Assembly: GCA_017514645.1 (NCBI GenBank)
Contig: JAFWJP010000196.1
Location: forward strand, 1-9,791
Reading direction: 5' to 3'
Origin: Solobacterium sp.
Lineage (GTDB): Bacteria > Bacillota_I > Bacilli_A > Erysipelotrichales > Erysipelotrichaceae
Length of the DNA stretch: 9,791 bases
Each line of letters starts with the position of its first letter. Positions within the stretch are counted from its first letter, which is position 1. The translations under genes and the position numbers were made by a program. Below the pieces are notes generated by a model. It saw only the letters and a program-made list of their open reading frames with translations, ran no database searches and was not told the origin of the DNA. Positions 1-6,551 of this stretch are shown piece by piece.

Positions 1-77
1 ATCAGTTTCTGCTGCAGCTGTGCACGCCGTTCCCTGGCATCAAGAACGTCCTGCAGCGTAACCGGCTGATTCTCCAT
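1..77 (-). CDS. citX: Probable citX N-terminus (apo-citrate lyase phosphoribosyl-dephospho-CoA transferase), partial at window edge
   Basis: Twenty-five complete codons of an ORF start with ATG at 77 and run off the left edge. The visible protein begins MENQPVTLQDVLDARERR and continues with AQLQQKL. An N-terminal segment of the form 'v-t-l-x-d-v-L-x-A-R-E-x-R-x-x-x-Q-x-x-L' is typical of CitX and of the CitX half of CitXG fusions. CitX transfers the 2'-(5''-triphosphoribosyl)-3'-dephospho-CoA prosthetic group onto the acyl carrier subunit CitD in the cytosol. The start lies 24 bases after the lysR stop, and the frame is closed upstream by that same TGA, so this ATG is the only plausible start seen. 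The ribosome binding site is poor: AGGA lies 15 bases upstream. Nearby citE and citF support the call. Only the extreme N-terminus is visible, so a CitXG fusion cannot be excluded. Confidence 0.68.
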   Translation of the reverse strand, partial: MENQPVTLQDVLDARERRAQLQQKL

Positions 78-101
78 ATATCGATGATAGCATCCTGAAT
101 A

Positions 102-992
102 TCAAACAATCTGACAAATATTGATAAAAGTCTTCATCGAACCGGAAAGTGTCATGTTTCCGCGGTAGATAAGCCATGACCGACATTCGGAACTTACATC
201 CAGATCAAAGATCCGGATGCGGTACCGTTTCCCGGCAACTTCCGCAAAACCACGATCGATGACGGTCACCCCGAGATCATTCTCCACAAGCTCCATGATC
301 GAATAATTATCAAAGACTTCAATACTCTGCTTTGGTGTAAAGGACAGATCATTGAAGATCCGGTCCGTCCGTTTCCGTCCTCCCTGGAAATGAAAATGCA
401 GAATGAAGCGATCGTTCCTGAATTCATCCAGGTTTCCGAACTTGTGCTGTTCCGGATACTTCGCTGCAGCAGGATGACGTTCAGACACAACGACCGCAAG
501 ACCTGCAAGGCCGATCGGAAGGCTGACTAGATCACTGCCGATATTTCCGCTGGTAATGGCAAAATCCGCATCCCCGCGGATGACCAGTTCCTTCAATTCT
601 TCCCGGTTGTTCGCATGGATCAGCTGCAGATCGAGATCCGGCAGTTCTTCATACAATGCCGGAAGCACCTTCGGCAGGAATCTCTGCGCACGCACCGATG
701 ACAGCGCAAGACGGATCGTTCCGCCTCCGCTGGATGCCGCAATGGCATTCTCGAAACTGCGCTCTTCATTCCGCACCGTTTCAAGCAGTTTCAGGTAAAG
801 ATCACCCGCATAGGTAAGTGAGATGCCTTCTTTTCCGCGATAGAAGATATCTGTACCGATCTCTGTCTCGATCGTTTTTATGAACTGACTCAGGGCGGAC
901 TGGGAAATATACAGTTTCTTTGCTGCAGCGGAAAAGCTTCCTTCCTTGAGGATCGTCATGATGTAGTTGTATCTCTTGTATTCAAACAGCAT
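102..992 (-). CDS. LysR-family transcriptional regulator
   Basis: This is a 296-residue protein with the usual length and two-domain layout of LysR-type regulators. Residues 1-60 form the winged helix-turn-helix. Residues 20-42 carry the typical pattern F-S-A-A-A-K-K-L-Y-I-S-Q-S-A-L-S-Q-x-I-K-x-I-E, followed by a wing ending near the L-T-Y-A-G motif. From about residue 90 an effector-binding domain begins (I-R-L-A-L-S-S, then a D-A-D-F-A-I segment near residue 140). The ATG at 992 has an AGGGGG ribosome binding site 7 bases upstream. The gene sits between a peptide-type importer and a probable citX on the same strand, so it is the best candidate for a local regulator of uptake, citrate lyase or both. 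Its ligand cannot be read from sequence. Only 21 bases separate its start from the preceding hairpin, so it probably depends on read-through or a promoter overlapping the end of the ATPase gene. Confidence 0.93.
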   Translation of the reverse strand: MLFEYKRYNYIMTILKEGSFSAAAKKLYISQSALSQFIKTIETEIGTDIFYRGKEGISLTYAGDLYLKLLETVRNEERSFENAIAASSGGGTIRLALSSVRAQRFLPKVLPALYEELPDLDLQLIHANNREELKELVIRGDADFAITSGNIGSDLVSLPIGLAGLAVVVSERHPAAAKYPEQHKFGNLDEFRNDRFILHFHFQGGRKRTDRIFNDLSFTPKQSIEVFDNYSIMELVENDLGVTVIDRGFAEVAGKRYRIRIFDLDVSSECRSWLIYRGNMTLSGSMKTFINICQIV

Positions 993-1013
993 GTGTATAC
1001 CCCCTGCATCAGG

Positions 1014-1046
1014 AAAAGATCCTGCAGGAAAATGTCCTGCAGGATC
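1014..1046 (-). terminator. Intrinsic terminator-like hairpin after the importer operon
   Basis: Read on the minus strand just after the dppF stop, GATCCTGCAGGA pairs perfectly with TCCTGCAGGATC (12 bp) across a five-base CATTT loop. A wobble G-U and an A-U can extend the stem. It is followed by a short T-run (four T at 1014-1017, then CC). The geometry is that of a Rho-independent terminator, but the U-run is short, so partial read-through into lysR is plausible. Each arm contains the ten-base palindrome TCCTGCAGGA, so the element is both a direct and an inverted repeat. No U-run follows on the plus strand, so it is directional. Confidence 0.75.
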
Positions 1047-1049
1047 CTG

Positions 1050-2030
1050 TTATTCGGCTTTGTCTTTGTTTGCCTTCAGTTCTTCTGCCCTGTGGCAGGC
1101 TGTGAAGTGTCCCGGTGTGTATTCCTTCAGTTCCGGATCGACTTCTCTGCACTTGTCTGTTGCGAAGATGCAGCGGCCGGCAAACCGGCAGCCGGGCTTC
1201 GGATTGACAGGGCTCGGAACATCACCCTGCAGGATGATGCGCTCACGTTTGACATCGAGCCTCGGTACAGGAATTGCAGAGAGCAGCGCCTGTGTATACG
1301 GATGCATCGGATCATTGAAGATCGTCTTGTAATCCGTAAGCTCGACCATCTTTCCAAGGTACATGACCGCAATACGGTCACTGATGTGCTTGACGACACT
1401 AAGATCGTGGGAAATGAACAGGTAGGTCAGACCGAGCTTGTCCTGCAGTTCTTCAAGCAGGTTGATGATCTGCGCCTGGATGGATACATCCAGAGCGGAG
1501 ACCGGTTCATCCAGTACCAGGAACTCAGGATTCAGTGCCAGTGCTCTAGCAACACCGACTCTCTGTCTTCTTCCGCCGTCCAGCTCATGCGGGTACGTAT
1601 TGGCCAGACGTCTGGCCAGACCGACCGTATCCATCAGCTCGAACACTTTCTTCTCGAGATCCGCGTTGTTGGAGAATACCTTCTGCACCTTCAGCGGTTC
1701 AGCAATACTTTCGAAAAGGTTCTTTCTTCCATCGAGGGAAGCATACGGATCCTGGAAGACGATCTGCATGTTCTGACGGATCTTCATCATCTCGCGGGAG
1801 GACAGCTTTGTGATGTCCTGACCGTGGAAGATAACTTCGCCTGACGTCGGATCCGACAGACGGATGATCGCCCTTCCCAGCGTGGATTTTCCGCAGCCGG
1901 ATTCTCCGACGAGACCCAGGGTCTCACCCTTGTCGATATAGAAGCTGACATCATCGACCGCATGAAGCATGCCGTTCTTCGTTTTGAAATACTTCTTCAG
2001 ATTTTTGATCTCAATGAGTTTTTCAGACAT
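1050..2030 (-). CDS. dppF: Peptide/nickel-type ABC importer ATPase, DppF/OppF-like
   Basis: This 326-residue cytoplasmic ATPase is of normal family length. Walker A is G42-ESGCGK-S49-T50, the Q-loop glutamine is Q93, Walker B is LVLDEP at 171-176, the D-loop is SALD at 178-181 and the switch histidine is H208. The signature motif at 150-157 is L-D-G-G-R-R-Q-R rather than the usual L/F-S-G-G-Q-x-Q-R. The C-terminal oligopeptide-transporter extension has four cysteines (C281, C287, C294, C312), a pattern associated with an iron-sulfur cluster in some DppD-type proteins. The GGAG ribosome binding site is close to the ATG. The gene is 16 bases after dppD and last in the importer set, ending at the hairpin. 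It should form the heterodimeric motor with the upstream DppD-like ATPase. The family call is firm; the substrate is unknown. Confidence 0.94.
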   Translation of the reverse strand: MSEKLIEIKNLKKYFKTKNGMLHAVDDVSFYIDKGETLGLVGESGCGKSTLGRAIIRLSDPTSGEVIFHGQDITKLSSREMMKIRQNMQIVFQDPYASLDGRKNLFESIAEPLKVQKVFSNNADLEKKVFELMDTVGLARRLANTYPHELDGGRRQRVGVARALALNPEFLVLDEPVSALDVSIQAQIINLLEELQDKLGLTYLFISHDLSVVKHISDRIAVMYLGKMVELTDYKTIFNDPMHPYTQALLSAIPVPRLDVKRERIILQGDVPSPVNPKPGCRFAGRCIFATDKCREVDPELKEYTPGHFTACHRAEELKANKDKAE

Positions 2031-2046
2031 ACTGTGCTCCTTTCTG

Positions 2047-3021
2047 TCAGTCTTCCTTTGCCATAAGATGGCAGTTTACGAAATGTCCGGGTTCGATTTC
2101 AATCATCTTCGGCCGTTCAAGACTGCACTTCTCACACGCATGATTGCATCTGGGATGGAAATTGCAGCCGCCCGGGAGATTGACCGGATCCGGCATCAGT
2201 CCCTTGATCGGGATCAGTGCAGTATCCTCAGCGTACAGATCCGGAATACATCCGAACAGACCGATCGTATACGGGTGCTTCGGATTCTCGAAGATCTGCC
2301 GCAGCGTACCATACTCCACGACCTCACCGGCATACATGATCGCGACATAGTCGCAGATCTCTGCTACGATGCCGAGATCGTGCGTGATCATGATGACCGA
2401 TGTATCACGGGTCTTGATGATATCCTTCATCAGTTCCAGAACCTGTGCCTGGATCGTAACGTCAAGCGCAGTCGTCGGCTCATCGGCGATCAGCAGCTGC
2501 GGGTTGCAGGCCAGCGCCATAGCGATGACAACTCTCTGTTTCATACCGCCGGAGAACTGGTGCGGGAAATCCGTACCGCGCTCTCTGCGGATACCGACGA
2601 GCTCGAGCATATCGCCCGCTCTTGTCAGGGATTCTTCTTTGGTGATCTTATTGTGCAGAATGATCGCTTCCGCAATCTGATCAATGACCGGAATCGTCGG
2701 ATTCAGCGATGTCATCGGATCCTGGAAGATCATGGAGATCTTCTCACCGCGGATCTCGCGCATATGGTTTTCCGGTTTCTTCAGAAGATCTTCGCCTTCA
2801 AACAGGATCTCTCCGCTTACGATTTTTGCGGGAGGATCCGGAAGAATGCGCATGATGGACTTCACGGTCGTGGTCTTTCCGGCACCCGTCTCACCGACGA
2901 GTCCCAGCGTCTGTCCTCTTCCGACACTGAGGTTCAGGTCTGTTACGGCATGCACGACACCGTCAACTGTCCTGTACTCAACAGTCAGGTCCTTGATTTC
3001 AAGAAGTTTATCTTCACTCAT
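2047..3021 (-). CDS. dppD: Peptide/nickel-type ABC importer ATPase, DppD/OppD-like
   Basis: This 324-residue ATPase pairs with the DppF-like subunit. Walker A is G43-ETGAGK-T50, the Q-loop glutamine is Q100, and the signature is a canonical F-S-G-G-M-K-Q-R at 156-163. Walker B is LLIADEP at 176-182 and the switch histidine is H214. The C-terminal extension carries C286, C292, C299 and C317, the usual four-cysteine pattern of this subfamily, plus an extra C296. It starts at ATG 3021 with a GAGG ribosome binding site 8 bases upstream, 13 bases after the dppC stop. It lacks the signature variant of its partner, so the two nucleotide sites of the motor may not be equivalent (inference). Confidence 0.95.
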   Translation of the reverse strand: MSEDKLLEIKDLTVEYRTVDGVVHAVTDLNLSVGRGQTLGLVGETGAGKTTTVKSIMRILPDPPAKIVSGEILFEGEDLLKKPENHMREIRGEKISMIFQDPMTSLNPTIPVIDQIAEAIILHNKITKEESLTRAGDMLELVGIRRERGTDFPHQFSGGMKQRVVIAMALACNPQLLIADEPTTALDVTIQAQVLELMKDIIKTRDTSVIMITHDLGIVAEICDYVAIMYAGEVVEYGTLRQIFENPKHPYTIGLFGCIPDLYAEDTALIPIKGLMPDPVNLPGGCNFHPRCNHACEKCSLERPKMIEIEPGHFVNCHLMAKED

Positions 3022-3034
3022 CTTGCATACCTCA

Positions 3035-3934
3035 CTAGTTCTTCAGTTTCGGGTCGAGAGCATCTCTCAGACCGTCTCCGATAAAGTTCATGCACAGTAC
3101 TGCCAGCATGATCGTGATACCAGGAATCGTTGTCAGATGCGGTGCATCTCTCAGGAAGTCTCTTCCTGTCGACAGCATTGCACCCCACTCAGGTGTCGGA
3201 GGTACAATACCAACACCGATAAAGCTCAGGGATGCGCAGGCCAGAATGGATCCGCCGACACGGAGCGTTGCCTGAACGATCAGGGGCGCAAGGCAGTTCG
3301 GAATGATGTGGTGCACGATGATATGGAAATCACTTGCACCGGCTGCCTTGGAAGCTTCAATGAATTCCTGATCCTTCAGGGACAGAATGGATGCACGCAT
3401 GATACGACAGTATCCCGGCATGCTCGAGATACCGATCGCGATCATGACGTTCTGCAGTCCCTGTCCCATCGCCGCAACGATGGAGATGTTCAGCAGGATG
3501 CTCGGGATCGCCATCAGGATATCCACAAAACGCATGATGACATTGTCAAGCGTTCCGCCGTAGTAACCGGCAAGCGAACCAAGCGTAATACCGCCGACCA
3601 GCGAGATCGATACTGCGATCAGACCGACCGCAAGCGAGATTCTTGCGCCATAGCAGAGTCTCGTGAAAATATCTCTTCCCAGCTCATCCGTACCGAGAAT
3701 ATGCGCTGAATCAACAAACGGCTTCATCAAACGCATCGGTACATCCGGCTCTGTCGGATCATACGGTGTCAGCACTCCCGCGAAGATCGCCAGGAAGATC
3801 AGCGTCAGCAGGATGAACAGGCCGAGCATCGCCGACTTGCTGCGGCGGAATCTCCGCCAGATTTCCTTGCCCTGTCCGCGTTTCTTGTACGTTTCCTGTT
3901 CAGGAGCAGCGTTTACAACTGTTGTCTCTGTCAT
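3035..3934 (-). CDS. dppC: Peptide/nickel-type ABC importer permease, DppC/OppC-like
   Basis: This is a 299-residue inner permease subunit. A cytoplasmic basic N-terminal region (about 1-33) precedes the first membrane segment (about 35-55). An outside-facing loop follows, then the conserved G-T-D-E-L-G-R-D-I-F-T-R segment at 81-92 that is characteristic of DppC/OppC. The remaining hydrophobic segments form the binding-protein-dependent permease domain. The ATPase-coupling EAA loop is visible at about 193-212 (E-A-S-K-A-A-G-A-S-D-F ending H-H-I-I-P-N). A purine-rich GGAGTAAAGGA lies directly before the ATG. The gene begins 13 bases after the dppB stop. It should form a heterodimeric channel with DppB; the sequence shows nothing on the transported compound. 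Confidence 0.95.
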   Translation of the reverse strand: MTETTVVNAAPEQETYKKRGQGKEIWRRFRRSKSAMLGLFILLTLIFLAIFAGVLTPYDPTEPDVPMRLMKPFVDSAHILGTDELGRDIFTRLCYGARISLAVGLIAVSISLVGGITLGSLAGYYGGTLDNVIMRFVDILMAIPSILLNISIVAAMGQGLQNVMIAIGISSMPGYCRIMRASILSLKDQEFIEASKAAGASDFHIIVHHIIPNCLAPLIVQATLRVGGSILACASLSFIGVGIVPPTPEWGAMLSTGRDFLRDAPHLTTIPGITIMLAVLCMNFIGDGLRDALDPKLKN

Positions 3935-3947
3935 ATTCCTTTACTCC

Positions 3948-4874
3948 TTACTTGTACTGCGCCTTGATGCGCGGGTCGATATATGCATACAGCACATCAA
4001 CGATCAGGTTGACGATACAGAAGAAGAACGCAATTGCCAGGACGCCGCCCTGAACAACCGGATAATCACGTGATTTGATGGAATCGACCATCATCTTGCC
4101 GACACCCGGAACCACAAAGATGGACTCAACGAGAACCGAACCGCCGATCAGCGCACCGAACTGCATACCGATCGTTGTAACGACCGGAATCAGCGCGTTC
4201 TTGAGCGCATGCTTGATGACGATTGCCAGTTCCTTCTGACCTTTGGCACGGGCTGTTGTGATATAGTCTGCACGGATGACTTCCAGCATGCTGGAACGCG
4301 TCATACGGGCGATATTGGCCGCGGAATGGAATCCTACGGTAAATGCCGGCAGGATCCAGTGCTTCGGTGAAGAAAAGCCGGAAGCCGGGAACCACCGAAG
4401 TTTCAGGCAGAATGTCAGCAGAAGCAGCAGACCGAGCCAGAAGCTGGACATCGCGTTGCCGATCATGCAGATGAACGTGAACACATAGTCGAAAATGGAA
4501 TACTGCTTGACAGCCGAGATCGTTCCTACGGTCAGACCGAACACGACGGAGAATGTAACACCGAGCAGTGCCAGCTTGAACGTATTCGGGAATGTTTCAA
4601 GCAGTCTCGTAAAGACCGGCTGTTTCGTCGCATAGGAAATTCCCATGTCACCATGCAGCAGATTTCCTATATACCGGAACAGTCTTTCGAAGTATCCGCC
4701 GTTCAGGCCGAGCTGTTCTCTGAGCATCTCCCTCGCTTCTGCTGTTGCGGAATCGCCCAGCAGTGCATCAACAGGATCGCCCGGAGTAATATACATCAGC
4801 GTAAACACGATTACCGTGACTCCCAGAAGCACCGGGATGAGCATCAGCAGCCGCTTACCGATATACTTGAGCAT
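3948..4874 (-). CDS. dppB: Peptide/nickel-type ABC importer permease, DppB/OppB-like
   Basis: This is a 308-residue permease starting M-L-K-Y-I-G-K-R-L-L, the typical DppB/OppB start with one membrane segment at about 8-30. The conserved Y-I-T-P-G-D-P motif is at 28-34. Further hydrophobic segments lie at about 100-122, 130-158, 228-250 and 276-298. The EAA coupling loop is at about 207-230 (T-A-R-A-K-G-Q ending N-A-L-I-P), and the protein ends I-D-P-R-I-K. An upstream in-frame TTG at 4910 would add 12 residues. I chose ATG 4874 because a GAGAGG site lies 7 bases before it and the family begins here; the longer start would also fall inside a stem-loop. The 88-base gap to the SBP gene carries that hairpin. 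Confidence 0.95.
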   Translation of the reverse strand: MLKYIGKRLLMLIPVLLGVTVIVFTLMYITPGDPVDALLGDSATAEAREMLREQLGLNGGYFERLFRYIGNLLHGDMGISYATKQPVFTRLLETFPNTFKLALLGVTFSVVFGLTVGTISAVKQYSIFDYVFTFICMIGNAMSSFWLGLLLLLTFCLKLRWFPASGFSSPKHWILPAFTVGFHSAANIARMTRSSMLEVIRADYITTARAKGQKELAIVIKHALKNALIPVVTTIGMQFGALIGGSVLVESIFVVPGVGKMMVDSIKSRDYPVVQGGVLAIAFFFCIVNLIVDVLYAYIDPRIKAQYK

Positions 4875-4881
4875 ATCAATA

Positions 4882-4887
4882 CCTCTC
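4882..4887 (-). promoter_or_regulatory. dppB: Ribosome binding site fixing the dppB start
   Basis: On the minus strand GAGAGG lies 7 bases before ATG 4874. This supports the internal ATG rather than the TTG at 4910 as the permease start. Confidence 0.65.
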
Positions 4888-4899
4888 TTTAAGCAAATG

Positions 4900-4929
4900 A
4901 AGGGCACCAAGGAACTTCCTGATGCCCTT
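4900..4929 (-). repeat. Intercistronic stem-loop between the SBP gene and dppB
   Basis: On the minus strand AAGGGCA pairs with TGCCCTT, and the stem continues inward (one G-U, then C-G, and AGGA with TCCT, one bulged U) to a three-base AGU loop. That gives about 13 pairs. No T-run follows, so it is not a standard terminator. In operons where the first gene encodes an abundant binding protein, such hairpins often protect the upstream mRNA 3' end or attenuate transcription. That role is inferred here from position and structure. Confidence 0.65.
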
Positions 4930-4962
4930 TCGGTTGTTTATGGATTACGAAGTTCTGAAGAG

Positions 4963-6516
4963 TTATTCAGCCTCGAACCAGACCTTGGACAGATCGTATG
5001 TCTGTGTCGGAACGAACTCGAAGCCGTGAACCGTCTTACGCATACCGACATAAGCGTTTGTATGGCAGATGACAGCCATCGGAGCATCTTCCATGATCAG
5101 TTCCTGTGCCTTGTAAACGAGTTCAGCTCTCTTTGCGGAATCGGTTTCCGTAGAGATCTGCTCGAGCAGAGCATCAACTTCCGGATCATCCAGATAGGTA
5201 CGGTTGGAAGTATTGCCGATCGATCCGCTGTAGAAGAAGTCATACAGACCCTTGCCTGCTTCGAACGAAGACATGTTGGAACCTGCGCAGCAAGCATCCT
5301 GCTCGCCCTTGTTCATCGCTGTGGACAGTGCACCGGACTCCATCGGGTTCAGCACGAGCGTAACACCGACCTTCTCCCACTGCTTCTGCAGCAGCTGAGC
5401 TGTCTGGTCGTTTGCAGCACCTGCCAGATAGATGTACTGTACAGTGAAGCCGTCTTCAACACCAGCTTCCTTCAGCAGTTCCTTTGCCTTTTCAGGATCA
5501 TACGGATAACCGGCCAGGCCTTCGTTTCTTCCAACGAATCCCGGGGGAACCGGAGTAACCTGTGCAGGAGTTGCATGCGGATAGACAGCGCCTCTGATCT
5601 CATCAATGTTTGTTGCATAGCACATTGCCTGACGGACTCTCTTGTCGAGGAACATCTCATGACGGCAGTTCAGACCGATGTAGCGGACTGCACCTGTGGA
5701 ACCGGTAACGAGCATTGTTTCTTCGCCTTCTGCGACTCTGTCAACGTCACTCTCCTGAATATCGATAACGAGGTCTACGTCGCCGCTTTCCAGGTTAACC
5801 GTACGGGAAGAGTTCTCTGTGATCATCTTGAAGACGATCGTCTTTGTGACTGCCGGCTCACCGAAGTAGTCATCAAAGCGTTCAACGGTAATATTGTCTC
5901 CGGCTGTCCAGCTGACGAACTTGTACGGACCTGTACCGACAGGATTTCTGCCGTAGTCAGCACCGAGTTCCGTGACTGCCTTTTCATTCATGATGCACAT
6001 ATTACCGCCGCAGAGTTCTGCTTCGAGGAATGCATACGGAACCGTTGTCTTCAGAACGAATGTATAATCATCCGGTGTTTCGAAGCCTTCTTTGTCGATA
6101 TAAGCGACAGAGATGGCAGCAGCCGGTGCATCATACAGACGCAGGAAGGTGAACAGAACATCCTTGGAAGTCAGTTCTTCACCATTGTGGAACTTGACGC
6201 CCTGACGGAGCTTGAACGTCCATGTGACGCCGTCATCCGCAACGCCCCACTCTTCAGCCAGATCACCGACAACATTCAGTTCATTGTCATACTTCAGCAG
6301 CTTGTTGTAGATCTGCGCTTCGATCAATGTAGCATATGTGACTGTAACATCAGTCGGATCAAGTGAGACAGGCTCTCTGTTTGCAGCAACCTTGAACTCG
6401 TCTCTCGGTGTGCCCGTAGAAGCACCTTCACCTTCGTCGGAGCTTCCGCCGCTGCAGCCTGCCAGCAGCATTCCGGCAGTCAGAACAGCAGCCATGAGCT
6501 TTTGTAACTTTTTCAT
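4963..6516 (-). CDS. dppA: Extracellular solute-binding lipoprotein, family 5 (DppA/OppA-like)
   Basis: This 517-residue substrate-binding protein belongs to the peptide/nickel family 5. A short basic n-region and hydrophobic core end in the lipobox L18-A-G-C21, so it should be cleaved and lipid-anchored outside the membrane. A Ser/Gly/Glu linker follows. The mature domain shows the family signature at about 83-127 (V-G-D-L-A-E-E-W, then W-T-F-K-L-R-Q-G-V-K-F-H-N-G-E-E-L-T-S-K-D-V) and the late Y-D-P-E-K-A-K-E-L-L-K-E-A-G helix. Two adjacent ATG codons are possible (6519 and 6516). The GGAGG is 3 bases from the first and 6 from the second, so 6516 is preferred. It delivers ligand to the permeases encoded next. 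Family 5 members bind peptides, but also nickel, heme, sugars and other compounds, so the ligand is open. It lies 35 bases after the hydrolase, consistent with co-transcription. Confidence 0.94.
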   Translation of the reverse strand: MKKLQKLMAAVLTAGMLLAGCSGGSSDEGEGASTGTPRDEFKVAANREPVSLDPTDVTVTYATLIEAQIYNKLLKYDNELNVVGDLAEEWGVADDGVTWTFKLRQGVKFHNGEELTSKDVLFTFLRLYDAPAAAISVAYIDKEGFETPDDYTFVLKTTVPYAFLEAELCGGNMCIMNEKAVTELGADYGRNPVGTGPYKFVSWTAGDNITVERFDDYFGEPAVTKTIVFKMITENSSRTVNLESGDVDLVIDIQESDVDRVAEGEETMLVTGSTGAVRYIGLNCRHEMFLDKRVRQAMCYATNIDEIRGAVYPHATPAQVTPVPPGFVGRNEGLAGYPYDPEKAKELLKEAGVEDGFTVQYIYLAGAANDQTAQLLQKQWEKVGVTLVLNPMESGALSTAMNKGEQDACCAGSNMSSFEAGKGLYDFFYSGSIGNTSNRTYLDDPEVDALLEQISTETDSAKRAELVYKAQELIMEDAPMAVICHTNAYVGMRKTVHGFEFVPTQTYDLSKVWFEAE

Positions 6517-6522
6517 CATTTT

Positions 6523-6527
6523 CCTCC
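6523..6527 (-). promoter_or_regulatory. dppA: Strong ribosome binding site of the SBP gene
   Basis: GGAGG on the minus strand within TTCAAAGGAGG. Its spacing (3 versus 6 bases) favours the second of two consecutive ATG codons as the translation start. Confidence 0.7.
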
Positions 6528-6551
6528 TTTGAATTACTGAATGATGATTGT

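Noticed and set aside
4875..4910. Longer DppB start at TTG 4910, adding 12 residues
   Set aside because: It lies inside the stem-loop, lacks a well-placed ribosome binding site, and the family start M-L-K-Y-I-G-K-R at 4874 has GAGAGG at good spacing.
4645..6366. 573-codon open frame on the plus strand, antisense to the binding-protein gene
   Set aside because: It is in codon register with a clear family 5 SBP gene and is explained by rare TTA/CTA/TCA codons. Its translation resembles no family I know, is rich in scattered Cys, Arg and Ser, and it crosses into the dppB gene and the hairpin region.
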